Assembly: GCA_009784445.1 (NCBI GenBank)
Contig: WRBQ01000013.1
Location: 1 to 41,725, forward strand
Source of the DNA: Oscillospiraceae bacterium
Lineage (GTDB): Bacteria; Bacillota; Clostridia; Oscillospirales; Acutalibacteraceae
Direction: 5' to 3'
DNA length: 41,725 nucleotides
Below are positions 14,361 through 23,212 of the stretch, piece after piece. The notes below the pieces were generated by a model, which searched no databases, was not told where the DNA came from, and was given only the letters and a program-made list of their open reading frames with translations. Made by a program: the position numbers and the translations under genes. Within the stretch, counting starts at the first letter, position 1, and each line of letters opens with the position of its first letter.

Positions 14361-14822
14361 ATGCGTATTTTATTCAATCTGCCGGCTGAGCAATGTGAAA
14401 GCATTTGCTTAGCTATTTTGCGCGAACTGCCCAGCTGGTTCGGTAATGAAGCGCCCGTGCTAGATTACGCTCAACAGTGCCGCACGCTGCCATTTTGGGC
14501 GGCGTTTGACGGCGAACAGGCTATAGGTTTTGTTGCGCTGAAGCCGCACAACGCATTCACCAGCGAGATTTGCGTGATGGGCGTGCTGCCTGCGTATCAT
14601 CGCCGCGGCATTGGCAGGCAACTGCTAGCAACATGTGAAGAATATGCTCGTCAAAACAGCACGCGCTATCTGAGTGTAAAGACTCTTGCAGACACACACC
14701 CCAGCAAAAGCTATGCCAAAACCCGCGCATTTTATGAGGCTGCGGGCTTTGTGCCGCTGGAGATCTTTCCACTGCATTGGGATAAAGATAATCCATGCTT
14801 GGTGATGGTGAAAGGCCTATGA
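14361..14822 (+). CDS. GNAT-family N-acetyltransferase
   Basis: A 153-aa acetyl-CoA-dependent acetyltransferase of the GNAT fold. The acetyl-CoA loop is clear: VLPAYHRRGIGRQLL at about residues 75-89 (consensus Q/RxxGxG/A, here RRGIGR), preceded by the ALKPHNAFTSEI strand pair and followed by TRAFYEAAGFVPLE, the usual motif B near 120-133. AAAGGGA precedes ATG 14361. It lies between dispersed repeats, ahead of ispE; nothing identifies the substrate (antibiotic, amine or protein N-terminus are all possible). Confidence 0.85.
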   Translation: MRILFNLPAEQCESICLAILRELPSWFGNEAPVLDYAQQCRTLPFWAAFDGEQAIGFVALKPHNAFTSEICVMGVLPAYHRRGIGRQLLATCEEYARQNSTRYLSVKTLADTHPSKSYAKTRAFYEAAGFVPLEIFPLHWDKDNPCLVMVKGL

Positions 14823-14849
14823 CCCCTGCGGGGCGCAAGTCGCTTCGCT
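14822..14849 (+). repeat. Short dispersed intergenic repeat, copy 2
   Basis: ACCCCTGCGGGGCGCA, two variable bases, CGCTTCGC; same as copy 1 at 3141-3168 in the other orientation. Confidence 0.6.
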
Positions 14850-14897
14850 GTGTCCTATTCAAGACACGTGAATTTTATACGCTTCGCGGTGGATGAT

Positions 14898-15767
14898 ATG
14901 AAACACACTTACAAAGCATTTGCAAAAATCAACCTGTTGCTGGATGTAACGGGTCGTTTGTCCAATGGCTACCACACGGTGCAGATGATCATGCAGTCCA
15001 TTAGCCTGCACGACACCGTGACGGTGGAGCAAACCGACGAGCCGGGCATCGCCATCACTTGCGATGTGCCGAGCATCCCCACGGACGAGCGAAACATCGT
15101 GCACAAGGCCTGTAAAGCTTTTGGCCTTGACAGCGGATTGCACATCCATATTGAGAAGAAAATCCCCAGCCAGGCGGGTTTGGCGGGCGGCAGCGCTGAC
15201 GCCGCCGCTGTGCTCACTGCCCTACGTGATATGTTCAAACCCGGCATGCCCATGGAAAAGCTCTGTGAGATTGGCATGCAAGTTGGCGCAGATGTGCCCT
15301 TCTGCTTGATTGGCGGCTGTTGTTATGCCGAGGGGCTGGGCGAGCAGCTTAGTCCCCTGCCCTGTTTGCCGCGGGACTATCGCATTGCGCTGGTGAAGCC
15401 CGACTTTGGCGTGAGCACCGCGCAGGCTTATGCCGCGCTGGATAGCATAGACATCGCACATCCCGATACCCAGCAGGCACTGGCGCACGCCCGCTCGGGC
15501 GAGTGGGAGGCGATGTTCCCGCTGTGTGCGAACGTGTTTGAGCAGGTCCTTGATCTCCCCGGGCTGGCGCAGGCAAAAGAAAAAACTATAACCTCTGTCA
15601 AATTAGCCATTACAAAGCAAAATCCCGCCAAGCTGGTGCAGCTGACGGGCAGTGGGTCGGTTGTGTTTGCGATTGATGGCGCAGGTGCGCTTGCGGGGCT
15701 GGGGGAATACCTTGGTGAGTTTGCGCCGGTGGATTGTGGGGTTGCCAGAAAAGTTACAACTTTTTAA
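14898..15767 (+). CDS. ispE: 4-diphosphocytidyl-2-C-methyl-D-erythritol kinase
   Basis: A 289-aa GHMP-family kinase of the non-mevalonate isoprenoid pathway; it phosphorylates the 2-hydroxyl of CDP-methylerythritol. Visible are AFAKINLLLDV with GYHTVQMIMQSISL near the N-terminus (substrate site), the ATP loop PSQAGLAGGSADAAA at about 90-104, GADVPFCLIGG near 137, and LTGSGSVVFAI near 248. The length fits the family. I chose ATG 14898, whose product begins MKHTYKAFAKIN as is usual; the frame runs further upstream through the dispersed repeat, which is unlikely to be coding. No other isoprenoid genes are in view. Confidence 0.93.
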   Translation: MKHTYKAFAKINLLLDVTGRLSNGYHTVQMIMQSISLHDTVTVEQTDEPGIAITCDVPSIPTDERNIVHKACKAFGLDSGLHIHIEKKIPSQAGLAGGSADAAAVLTALRDMFKPGMPMEKLCEIGMQVGADVPFCLIGGCCYAEGLGEQLSPLPCLPRDYRIALVKPDFGVSTAQAYAALDSIDIAHPDTQQALAHARSGEWEAMFPLCANVFEQVLDLPGLAQAKEKTITSVKLAITKQNPAKLVQLTGSGSVVFAIDGAGALAGLGEYLGEFAPVDCGVARKVTTF

Positions 15768-15768
15768 C

Positions 15769-15797
15769 TTGTTTTTGTGCGCAGGTTGTGTTATACT
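15769..15797 (+). promoter_or_regulatory. Promoter of the lipoprotein gene at 15823
   Basis: TTGTTT (15769-15774), 17-bp spacer, TATACT (15792-15797), starting right after the ispE stop. Confidence 0.65.
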
Positions 15798-15822
15798 GAT
15801 AGCACGCGAAAGGAGTGTGCTG

Positions 15823-16401
15823 ATGAAAGTTGCAAAAATCGTTTCGTTGCTGCTGGTGATTGCGCTGGTGTTTTTCGCCTGCGCACAGCCGCAAGCCACT
15901 GAAGAAACCCCAACAACTGTGCAAGAAACCGCAGTTACCATGCAAGAAACGCAACTTGACTTAATGCTTGGATTGCCGCCCTTGCCCGAAACGCAAGCCA
16001 CCACCACAACCGCCGCGCGCGAAAGAAGAGTGTTCATCATTGCCAACGGCGTGGAGCACGAGTTGCCTGGACAAGTAGTGCACGCATTTAGTGATGGAAT
16101 GTCTGCTAGCGTAATGCATGCGCCGGTGCAACAGTTTTTGGATGCTATGCCGCGTATTCCTTACGCAGAAGATTTTCAAGTTTGGGTTGATGGTCAACCA
16201 GCACAAGGATGGCATCGATTGCTTGATGAAAATGCCCAATGGATTCCCATTGACGAAAGGCATGTTTTGGGTTTTCATATAGGAGAGCCTTTCCCGGCTG
16301 ATGAGGGCATATTTATTTTGGTCGTTAGTGTATCACGCGGCACATCTGATAATATGGGGATGTATGCGTATTATGCGAAAATTGTGCTTGGCGCATCATA
16401 A
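15823..16401 (+). CDS. Lipoprotein of unknown function
   Basis: A 192-aa lipoprotein: signal peptide with lipobox FFAC (Cys ~20), a Thr/Gln/Glu-rich linker to ~residue 65 (ending TTTTAARERR), and a ~125-aa domain with no recognised motif (VFIIANGVEHELPGQ, then QVWVDGQPAQGW, then ILVVSVSRG). The linker style, and the sequence LGLPPLP, echo the first lipoprotein of the operon at 4.3 kb (LGLPDLP), suggesting a shared origin of the N-terminal part. It starts after AAAGGAG, has its own promoter and ends before a terminator, so it is probably monocistronic. Function unknown. Confidence 0.7.
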   Translation: MKVAKIVSLLLVIALVFFACAQPQATEETPTTVQETAVTMQETQLDLMLGLPPLPETQATTTTAARERRVFIIANGVEHELPGQVVHAFSDGMSASVMHAPVQQFLDAMPRIPYAEDFQVWVDGQPAQGWHRLLDENAQWIPIDERHVLGFHIGEPFPADEGIFILVVSVSRGTSDNMGMYAYYAKIVLGAS

Positions 16402-16405
16402 TACA

Positions 16406-16428
16406 GGGCGGCTAATTTCTAGCCGCCC
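16406..16428. terminator. Bidirectional terminator between the lipoprotein and fucI
   Basis: A perfect 9-bp stem GGGCGGCTA/TAGCCGCCC with a 5-base loop, AT-rich on both sides, 4 bp after the lipoprotein stop and 11 bp beyond the fucI stop. Confidence 0.85.
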
Positions 16429-16439
16429 CATTATTATAC

Positions 16440-18233
16440 TTAAAATCTTGAGCCGTAAGCTTGGCAGGCACGGAAGTCCGCGCTTTCTAGGCATTTTGTG
16501 CCAAAGGCACTCCAGCTGTGGGGGCGGTAGACTGCGCAGTCAGCCACGTTGTGCATGCTCACGGGGATGCGCAGCATGGCCGCCAGAGTGATGAGATCCG
16601 CACCAATATGGCCGTAAGTGAAGCTGCCGTGGTTGGCGCCCCAGTTGGCCATGACGCTGTAGACGTCAGCAAAAGCTGCGCCACCTGCTTGACCTGTAAT
16701 CGGCGCAAACCAAGTGGTGGGCCATGTGCTATCGGTGCGCTCGTCGAGTGCCTTGTGCACTTCATCGGGCAGGGTGACGGTGTAACCCTCAGCAATTTGC
16801 AGCGTGGGACCCACGCCCTCGGTGATGTTGAAGCGCATGAGGGTGACGGGCATTTCGGCAATGGTTTTGAAGTGCGAGGAATAGCCGCCACCACGGAAAT
16901 AGCCCTTGTTGGCCGGGCACCAGTCAGTGGCTTTGAGCATCGCAGAAATATCAGCTTTGGCGACGTCCCACCAAGGCTTGATTTTATTTTCGGCGGCACC
17001 GGTGGCGTCTAAAGCAGCTGCGCCGGAGTTGATGAGATGGATGATTCCGCCGGCGGCTTGGCCTTGCAGGTCATAGCCCGTGACACGTTTGACGGCATCG
17101 GGCGACCAATACGTACGCACATCTGCAAAGATGCTTGCCGTGCCGGTGAGCAGGTGGCCTGCCAACATGCTCAGGCCGTTGAGTCCATCGTTTTCGGTGG
17201 CGAACATCAGCGGACGGCGTGGGCCGTTCCAGTCAAAGCTGCTGTTGAGAATGGCCTCGGTGAAGTCTGCGTTGGGCATGAAGTCTGTCCACTGGCGCTG
17301 GCCTTGAAAGCCGCCCACAATGGCGTTGCGGCCAAGGGCTTCTTCGTGCCAGCCGTCGGTGAGTGCGCCATTTTGCTTGGCGGCTTCGGCAGAGGGACGA
17401 ACCTCTTTAAGCTTGGGGTTGCCCAGCAGAATATCGCGGCAAATGAGCGTCATCTTGGTGCAGAACTCCCATTCAAAGTCTTTGCGCTCGCGCGTGGAGG
17501 GCTCGGCGTTTTTGTCGAGGCCTTCGGGGCAATTGGCTTTGACCCAGGCTAGCGCCCGCTCGTACTCTTCTTTGTCGTAAATTTCGAGGTCAACGCGGCG
17601 GCGCACTTCGCTCATGTCCACGAACTCTGCGCGAATGCCGAAGTAGTGCTCCATGACGCTCATGTCGGTGTAGCTGCCCATGATGCCCATGCTTACGCCG
17701 CCAATGCCCACGTAACTTTTGCCTTTCATCTGGCCAAGGGCCACGGCACAGCGGGCAAAGCGCAGGATTTTCTCTTGCACGTCGGCGGGGACGTTGCTGT
17801 CGCCAGCATCTTGCACGTCGCGGCCATAAATGCTGAAGGCAGGCAGGCCTTTTTGCGCATGCGCGGCCATGACAGCGGCGAGATACACAGCGCCGGGACG
17901 TTCTGTGCCGTTGAAACCCCAAACAGCTTTGAGGGTCAGCGGATCGCAGTCCATGGTTTCGCTTCCGTAGCACCAGCAGGGGGTGACGCTGAGCGTGGCG
18001 CAGACGTTCTGCGTGGCGAAGTAGTCGGCACATTGGCCGGCTTCGGCTGCACCGCCGATGGTGCAGGGGGAAATGACACATTTGGCGGCTGTGCCGTCGG
18101 CGTAGCGCACGTGCGCCTCAATGAGTGCCTTTGCGGCTTGGGCTTGCTTCATGGTTTGGGCTTCGAGGCTTTCGCGCACGCCGCCCCAGCGGCCGTCGAT
18201 GACGGGGCGGATGCCAATGGTTGGGTGGGTCAT
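16440..18233 (-). CDS. fucI: L-fucose isomerase
   Basis: A 597-aa protein matching the length and sequence character of FucI, which interconverts L-fucose and L-fuculose (and D-arabinose/ribulose) using Mn2+. Diagnostic segments: [19 protein letters not shown] at the N-terminus, [16 protein letters not shown] mid-protein, [20 protein letters not shown] (holding the catalytic Glu), [19 protein letters not shown] (catalytic Asp) and the late VPVSMHN region. Its ATG overlaps the upstream coiled-coil gene by 4 bp. It is the last gene of an operon with an alpha-galactosidase and a sugar-isomerase-like protein; no fuculokinase or aldolase is in the window. Confidence 0.95.
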   Translation of the reverse strand: MTHPTIGIRPVIDGRWGGVRESLEAQTMKQAQAAKALIEAHVRYADGTAAKCVISPCTIGGAAEAGQCADYFATQNVCATLSVTPCWCYGSETMDCDPLTLKAVWGFNGTERPGAVYLAAVMAAHAQKGLPAFSIYGRDVQDAGDSNVPADVQEKILRFARCAVALGQMKGKSYVGIGGVSMGIMGSYTDMSVMEHYFGIRAEFVDMSEVRRRVDLEIYDKEEYERALAWVKANCPEGLDKNAEPSTRERKDFEWEFCTKMTLICRDILLGNPKLKEVRPSAEAAKQNGALTDGWHEEALGRNAIVGGFQGQRQWTDFMPNADFTEAILNSSFDWNGPRRPLMFATENDGLNGLSMLAGHLLTGTASIFADVRTYWSPDAVKRVTGYDLQGQAAGGIIHLINSGAAALDATGAAENKIKPWWDVAKADISAMLKATDWCPANKGYFRGGGYSSHFKTIAEMPVTLMRFNITEGVGPTLQIAEGYTVTLPDEVHKALDERTDSTWPTTWFAPITGQAGGAAFADVYSVMANWGANHGSFTYGHIGADLITLAAMLRIPVSMHNVADCAVYRPHSWSAFGTKCLESADFRACQAYGSRF

Positions 18234-18961
18234 GTTATTTCTCCTTTGTTATGTTTGCTTGAAAATTCACTCTCTATACATGCAAGTTCATCTGCTTTGC
18301 TGCTAAAATCCTTAGCCTTTTGGGTATCATTCGTTTCTGAGGCAAGTGTAGTATATAATATCTGCATACTCTGTAGTACTGCTTTTTTCAAGTTATTCAT
18401 CTCGTCCACAGTAACATTGGCAAAACGAGAAAATTCTTCCACTTGCTCCGTAAATTTCGCTTCTGTGTTTTCTAATTTTTCTTCAAGTCTCACCGATTTT
18501 TCTATTGCATCGTCTAACTCTTTCGTGCGCTCTTTCAAACCTTCTTCCAATGCTTTTATTTGCGCTTGTGAGTTGTTTTTCAGTTCATGCAATTCCTGTT
18601 TTAGAGCATTCGTTGCATTGATTGCAACATCTAATTTCTCAGTGCGTTCTTTCACATCTTCTTTTAGTTCTTTAAAGCTGTTTCGGTTCACCAGCATTTG
18701 CCCTATGGGCAGTATGACAACGAAAACCGTTGTGAGAATTCCCAGTGCAGCAAGAATTACACCCATATGCTCTAAGTGCATTCCAAATTCTTCACGCACA
18801 ATCAATCTAACTTCGCTGTCCGATAGCTGGGCGGCAGTCACTTCTGTGACTGCGGCTTCTTCAGTTTGATAATCCGCAGAGGCGGCAGTGCTAAACGCAA
18901 GGCCAATCGTCATCGCGATGCACAACACCGCAACCCAAACGTAAATTTTCCTGCTTTTCAT
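18230..18961 (-). CDS. Membrane coiled-coil protein, paralogue of the next gene upstream
   Basis: A 243-aa protein: a signal-like or membrane segment at residues ~9-28, an extracytoplasmic stretch to ~60, a second membrane segment at ~67-88, then about 130 residues of coiled coil rich in Glu, Lys and Leu. The segment [10 protein letters not shown] followed by the membrane helix and PI, then an ELKEDVKE, is shared with the gene at 18974, in the same order. It lies between the alpha-galactosidase and fucI and overlaps fucI by 4 bp, so it is co-expressed with sugar enzymes. Not a recognised family; a scaffold or sensor-like role would be a guess. Confidence 0.65.
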   Translation of the reverse strand: MKSRKIYVWVAVLCIAMTIGLAFSTAASADYQTEEAAVTEVTAAQLSDSEVRLIVREEFGMHLEHMGVILAALGILTTVFVVILPIGQMLVNRNSFKELKEDVKERTEKLDVAINATNALKQELHELKNNSQAQIKALEEGLKERTKELDDAIEKSVRLEEKLENTEAKFTEQVEEFSRFANVTVDEMNNLKKAVLQSMQILYTTLASETNDTQKAKDFSSKADELACIESEFSSKHNKGEIT

Positions 18962-18973
18962 GCGCCCCCCTTG

Positions 18974-19531
18974 CTAATCTTGCTTGTTCTTCATGGTGTC
19001 AATCAAATCCATCGCCGAAAGGGTTTCTTCTTTCCAAGCTGCCAGTTGATCGGGCTGCGGTGTGTTGCCGCCGCCAAGCAGTTCAAGCAAAGTATGCTGG
19101 TTGCTTAATATGGTTGTGGCCAGTTCAAACAGCGCTTTGTCTTGCTTTTCATTGAGCTCAAGCAGAGCATCAAGCTCTTTTTCATCTTCTTGCAGCCGTT
19201 CACTTAGCTTTTTGGAGTCCTCAATGGCTTTGTCCAGCTCTCGTGTGCGCTCACGCTGAATCATAATCGGCACAACCACCGCCAAAAATGTGATGAGAAA
19301 ACCAACCATCACAATCATTGTGTTCATTTCGCTCAGATACGCTGCGTATTCCTCGCGCACAATGCCGCGAATCTCATGCTCCAGCAGCGTAGCGTCATGC
19401 ATTTCGATGATCGGGCGCTCGCCGGTGATGGTGCGCGTGGCCTGCAGCATGCGAAAACTAAACAACGCCGCACACAGCGAAACTATCGTTGCGCCCAGCA
19501 AAAGCCAAAGAAAAATCTTCTTGTCTTTCAT
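18974..19531 (-). CDS. Membrane coiled-coil protein, paralogue of its downstream neighbour
   Basis: A 185-aa protein with the same plan: membrane segment ~7-27, a short outside stretch, EIRGIVREEYAAYL, a second membrane helix ~69-90, PIM, then an RTRELDKAIED-type coiled coil (LQEDEKELDALLELNEKQDK) and an unstructured tail with a GGGN motif. It is shorter than its paralogue. A ribosome site is weak (AGGAA around 19541). It lies 12 bp before its paralogue and 13 bp after the alpha-galactosidase stop. Function unknown; the pairing suggests a local duplication and possibly a hetero-oligomer. Confidence 0.65.
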   Translation of the reverse strand: MKDKKIFLWLLLGATIVSLCAALFSFRMLQATRTITGERPIIEMHDATLLEHEIRGIVREEYAAYLSEMNTMIVMVGFLITFLAVVVPIMIQRERTRELDKAIEDSKKLSERLQEDEKELDALLELNEKQDKALFELATTILSNQHTLLELLGGGNTPQPDQLAAWKEETLSAMDLIDTMKNKQD

Positions 19532-19544
19532 GGATGTACCCTTC

Positions 19545-21080
19545 CTATGTTTTTTTCAACGTAAGCATCACCACACTGCGCGGGTGCAAGCTCGCCGGAA
19601 GCGCAGCACTCACCTGTGTCCAGTCGCTGGCGGGGTTTAGAATATCACGTGCTTGCAGGGCATCACTGGGCTGGATGCCCAAGCGATTATCTTGCGCCAA
19701 GTATGCATTCAGGTCTAGAGCGATGCCTGTGATGGCTTCATCGGACTTGTTGAACAGGCACAGCGCACAGCTGCCGTCCGCTAGGGGCTTGAGCAGTAAA
19801 TCTAAGCCCGGTTGCACGGTGAATCGCGAGGCCTGCAACTGCAGAGCGTCTTGATTGATGGCGATGAGCGCGGGGTTGGTCACGAGTTGTGCGATATCAG
19901 GCGTGATATTGCGCACGTCTAGGCCCAGCACCAGTGGTGCGCTGAGCATGCACCAAAGCGCGAAATGGCTGAGATTTTCGTCCGCGGAAAAATCGCCGAT
20001 GCCGACTTCAAGCATGTCGGGGTCGTTGTAGGCTCCCGGCTGCTGGTGCTGCCACAGGTCGGCCGCGACTTCGTAATTGCGCAGCACGCTGGCCCAGTTT
20101 GCCGAGATATCCCCGCAAACCCGCCACGAACCGCCGAAGTCTCCTGCCCACAACCATGGCTGCGTGCGCCCATGCTCGCAGATGGAAAAACAGATGGGTC
20201 GCTCGGACGAAGCGGCTTGTTGCAGCGCCTGCCCCATGTTTGTGTAACGCAGGATGGTGTCGTCGGCTTGCCCGCGGATTGGGTTGGTGAGCAGCAACGT
20301 GTTTTCGCCTTGCTTGAGGGTGATAGTTGCAGTCACACGCGCAGATGAAAACCAGCCGCTGGTTGGCGGAAACCACACTTGCGTGGCTTCGCCGTTTGCC
20401 GCTGCCAACACGAACTTGCGGTGCTCGGAACGCTGTTTATCGTAGCCGATTGCCAGTTGATATTGCCCGGCTTTTGGCACGCTCACGGTGAAGCGCGCTG
20501 CGGCTCGCGGGCAGTCTAGGCCTGTGATTGCGTCGCCTTGCAGCTCTGCTGGCGCAGTGAGTTCGGCGGCTTTAGCGTCCATGCGCAGTTCAGCAGCCGT
20601 GCCATCAAATGGCGTGATCCCAATGTAGAAAATCGGCGGGGTGGTGTCGGCAAAATGCTGTTGTTCAAAGTGCGGGTCAGTGGGTAAATCCACCACATGG
20701 CAGTAGTCATACTTGAGATATTCTGCGCCCCAAGCGGCGAAAGTGCGCGCGTCAAGGTCTTCGTGGCCGTAGCTGCCGGGCATGTCTTCACAGGTGTACA
20801 CCCCGCAGGAGCTGTATAGCCCCACTTTGAAGCCCAAGCTGTTGAGTTGCTTAATTAAGCCCTCCCGGCTGGGAAAGCGCCCGATGTCGAAGCAAAGTTG
20901 GCCGTTGTGGTCGCGCTGACTTGCCTGCCAGCAGTCGTCCAAGTTGATGTAGCGATAACCTGCGGCGAGTAGCCCGGAAGCTTTCATGCTGCGGGCGATG
21001 TCCAGTATTAAGTCTTCGCTGATATGCTGGTGAAACTGGTTCCAGGTGGACCAGCCCATCATGGGGGGGAGTTTTTTCAT
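19545..21080 (-). CDS. GH27-type alpha-galactosidase with an inserted beta-sandwich domain
   Basis: A 511-aa retaining glycosidase that removes alpha-galactose (possibly alpha-N-acetylgalactosamine or beta-L-arabinopyranose) residues. GH27 landmarks: MGWSTWN (8-14), INLDDCW (46-51), GLYSSCG, YLKYDYC with nucleophile Asp 125, and GSWRVCGDI with acid/base Asp 324, then NDPDMLEVG. Between about 150 and 282 lies an extra domain (FTVSVPKAGQYQLAIGY, TATITLKQGENTLLLTN) that resembles carbohydrate-binding CBM35/CBM6 modules, placed inside the barrel rather than at an end. No signal peptide, so it acts on imported oligosaccharide. I chose ATG 21080, preceded by GAGGA; the TTG two codons earlier is in that spacing. 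Confidence 0.85.
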   Translation of the reverse strand: MKKLPPMMGWSTWNQFHQHISEDLILDIARSMKASGLLAAGYRYINLDDCWQASQRDHNGQLCFDIGRFPSREGLIKQLNSLGFKVGLYSSCGVYTCEDMPGSYGHEDLDARTFAAWGAEYLKYDYCHVVDLPTDPHFEQQHFADTTPPIFYIGITPFDGTAAELRMDAKAAELTAPAELQGDAITGLDCPRAAARFTVSVPKAGQYQLAIGYDKQRSEHRKFVLAAANGEATQVWFPPTSGWFSSARVTATITLKQGENTLLLTNPIRGQADDTILRYTNMGQALQQAASSERPICFSICEHGRTQPWLWAGDFGGSWRVCGDISANWASVLRNYEVAADLWQHQQPGAYNDPDMLEVGIGDFSADENLSHFALWCMLSAPLVLGLDVRNITPDIAQLVTNPALIAINQDALQLQASRFTVQPGLDLLLKPLADGSCALCLFNKSDEAITGIALDLNAYLAQDNRLGIQPSDALQARDILNPASDWTQVSAALPASLHPRSVVMLTLKKT

Positions 21081-21089
21081 GCTCAATCC

Positions 21090-22010
21090 TCACTCGTCTT
21101 TGCCCCAAACAGGGCCAGCGTTGAAGGTGTCGGTGTATAAAATTTTGCCGTCTAGCACGTTCATCAAGTGCTTGCCGTACTCGCTGGAGCCGTATTTTTC
21201 GGCGGAGGCGCGCAGCTTTTCTTCGCTGATCCAGCCAGTTTTGTAGGCAATTTCCTCCGGTGCCGAGATTTTGATACCCTGCAGCGTTTCAATGGTGCGC
21301 ACAAAGCTCGAGGCGCGATACAGGTTAGCAATGGTGCCGGTGTCTAGCCAAGCATAGCCGCGACCCATTACGCGCACCTGCAAGTCGCCGCTGCGCAGAT
21401 ATTTGCGGTTGATGTCGGTGATTTCCAGTTCGCCGCGTTTGCTGGGCTTGAGTTTTTTCGCAATTTCAACCACACGGTTATCATAAAAATACAGACCTGT
21501 GACGGCGTAATTCGACTTGGGCTTGGCTGGTTTTTCCTCAATGGAAAGCACCTTGTTGTCGGCACCGAATTCCACCACGCCGAACTGCGCGGCGTTCTCC
21601 ACGCTGTAGCCAAAAATGGTGGCGCCGTGCTCCCGTTTGGCGGAATCGCGCAGCAGTTTGCCCAAGCCGCCGCCATAGAAAATGTTGTCGCCCAGCACCA
21701 TGGCCACGCTGTCGCTGCCGATGAATTGCTCGCCAATGATGAAGGCCTGTGCTAGGCCGTCGGGGCTGGGCTGCACAGCATAGCTGAGCTGCACGCCGAA
21801 CTGCGCGCCATCGCCCAGCAGTTGCTCAAACTTTGGCGTGTCGTCGGGCGTGGAGATGATCAAAATCTCACGAATGCCCGCCAGCATCAGTGTGCTGAGC
21901 GGGTAGTATATCATGGGTTTGTCGTACACAGGCAGCAGTTGTTTGGAGGTGACCATGGTGAGCGGATAAAGCCGCGTGCCGCTGCCGCCAGCGAGGATGA
22001 TACCTTTCAT
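21090..22010 (-). CDS. rfbA: Glucose-1-phosphate thymidylyltransferase
   Basis: A 306-aa nucleotidyltransferase making dTDP-glucose, first step to dTDP-rhamnose. Clear RmlA marks: [97 protein letters not shown] and [11 protein letters not shown]. Length and order fit the short RmlA class. Its start overlaps the upstream TIM-barrel gene (ATGA). No rfbB, C or D is adjacent, which is unusual; the gene sits within a glycan-use operon rather than a cell-wall polysaccharide cluster. Confidence 0.95.
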   Translation of the reverse strand: MKGIILAGGSGTRLYPLTMVTSKQLLPVYDKPMIYYPLSTLMLAGIREILIISTPDDTPKFEQLLGDGAQFGVQLSYAVQPSPDGLAQAFIIGEQFIGSDSVAMVLGDNIFYGGGLGKLLRDSAKREHGATIFGYSVENAAQFGVVEFGADNKVLSIEEKPAKPKSNYAVTGLYFYDNRVVEIAKKLKPSKRGELEITDINRKYLRSGDLQVRVMGRGYAWLDTGTIANLYRASSFVRTIETLQGIKISAPEEIAYKTGWISEEKLRASAEKYGSSEYGKHLMNVLDGKILYTDTFNAGPVWGKDE

Positions 22011-22795
22011 GCGCGCTCCCTCATTTCATGTATTCGCTGTGCACAGGCATAGGCCAGCGCAAGAAATTGCTCGGGTGTTGTGCCTGCGGGCACAGTTTTG
22101 CCCACTTCAAGGGCCGTCGCGCCGATGTAGCCAGTTTGCGCAATTTGCGCCATCAACACTGGCCAGTCAATCGTGCCTTCGCCGGGCAGCAGATGCTCAT
22201 CATCCACGCCGTGGTTGTCGTGCAGGTGCAATGCCATCAATCGCTCGGGCCAACGGATTAGCCAGTCAACGTCACGTCTCCGCGCATGATAATGCCCGCT
22301 GTCAAAGCAATAGCCAAAGCGCGGTGAGTCGAATGTCTCCAGCAGCAGCTCAACGTAATCTAAAGCCAAGCCAAAGCGCATGTTTTCCACAGCGATGTTC
22401 ACGCCAAGCTCTTCGGCGCGGGCAATCAGCTGTGCCCAGCGAGCCAGACCAACTTCGCTCACCTGTGGAGGTTCATGGCCGCGTGTGGCATGCATGACCA
22501 CCGTGGGGATATCATGCTCGGCGCAGTCGTCGAGCATTTGCAGATAGCCCGCAAACACGCGCTGACCGTCGGGCGTGTCCTCCCAAATATGGTTGCATTC
22601 ATCAAATGGCGCGTGGATGTTCTCAATGGCAAGCCCCAGCGCACGTGCTTGTGCGGGGCGATTTGTTGCGCGAAATTCCACGCCGAAGTCATCGCCATAC
22701 CACATCATCACATGTTTGAAACCCGCCTGCGCAATGTAGCGGTATCGCTCGGCATAGGGGAAATCAAAGCCAAAGTAATCATGAATTGCGAACAT
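22007..22795 (-). CDS. Xylose-isomerase-like TIM-barrel sugar phosphate isomerase/epimerase
   Basis: A 262-aa protein of the AP endonuclease 2/sugar isomerase-epimerase superfamily (as IolE, UlaE, OtnI). Visible metal-site segments include IENIHAPF near 58-65, VVMHATRG near 99, the Glu in IAVENM near 133, CFDSGHYH near 159, LHLHDNHG near 188 and the late LEVG Glu near 229. It probably interconverts keto-sugars in the cytoplasm. ATG 22795 follows AAGGAGA at good spacing; the frame upstream overlaps the ribosome site. Neighbours are RmlA, alpha-galactosidase and fucose isomerase; the exact substrate is not determined. Confidence 0.85.
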   Translation of the reverse strand: MFAIHDYFGFDFPYAERYRYIAQAGFKHVMMWYGDDFGVEFRATNRPAQARALGLAIENIHAPFDECNHIWEDTPDGQRVFAGYLQMLDDCAEHDIPTVVMHATRGHEPPQVSEVGLARWAQLIARAEELGVNIAVENMRFGLALDYVELLLETFDSPRFGYCFDSGHYHARRRDVDWLIRWPERLMALHLHDNHGVDDEHLLPGEGTIDWPVLMAQIAQTGYIGATALEVGKTVPAGTTPEQFLALAYACAQRIHEMRERA

Positions 22796-22805
22796 GAAGT
22801 CTCCT

Positions 22806-23186
22806 TTATGCAGGCATAGATTTGGTGGCAATGTGCCAGTTCAAGCCGAAGCGGTCGGTCACGTGGCCGCAGAGTTCTGCCCAAAATTGCTGCGCGAGTG
22901 GATCTGTCACCGTGCCGCCATCGGCCAGTGTGTTGAACAACGCAGTGACTTGCTCGGCGCTGTCGAGAAACACGGTGAAGGTGTGGTTCACGCTTGCGGG
23001 CGCGGCTTCACAGCCGTCCGTCAGTGCCACGGTTGTGCCGAAAATCTCGATTTCCGAATGGCCGACAAAGTTCGGTGCGACTTCTTCCACATAGTGCACC
23101 GCCTTGACGGTTGCGCCCACGGCGTCTTTGTAATACGCGATGACTTCGTCGCAGTTGCCTGCGAAATGGATGGTTGGGATGAGCAT
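22806..23186 (-). CDS. VOC-superfamily (PhnB-like) protein
   Basis: A 126-aa glyoxalase/bleomycin-resistance-fold protein of the PhnB type. Typical marks are the N-terminal MLIPTIHFAGNCDEVIAYY, the middle FVGHSEIEIFG and TFTVFLDSAEQV, and the terminal CGHVTDRFGLNWHI. The family holds metal-binding dimers whose functions are mostly unknown. It has a good ribosome site (AAGGAGA) and is 10 bp ahead of the sugar-isomerase-like gene, so it is part of the long minus-strand operon. Confidence 0.85.
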   Translation of the reverse strand: MLIPTIHFAGNCDEVIAYYKDAVGATVKAVHYVEEVAPNFVGHSEIEIFGTTVALTDGCEAAPASVNHTFTVFLDSAEQVTALFNTLADGGTVTDPLAQQFWAELCGHVTDRFGLNWHIATKSMPA

Positions 23187-23212
23187 GGTGATTCTCCTTT
23201 ATGATGATTTTA

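Noticed and set aside
17646-18869. Long plus-strand frame (407 codons) over fucI and the coiled-coil gene
   Set aside because: Covers parts of two clearly real genes on the other strand; it has no recognisable domain and arises from codon bias.
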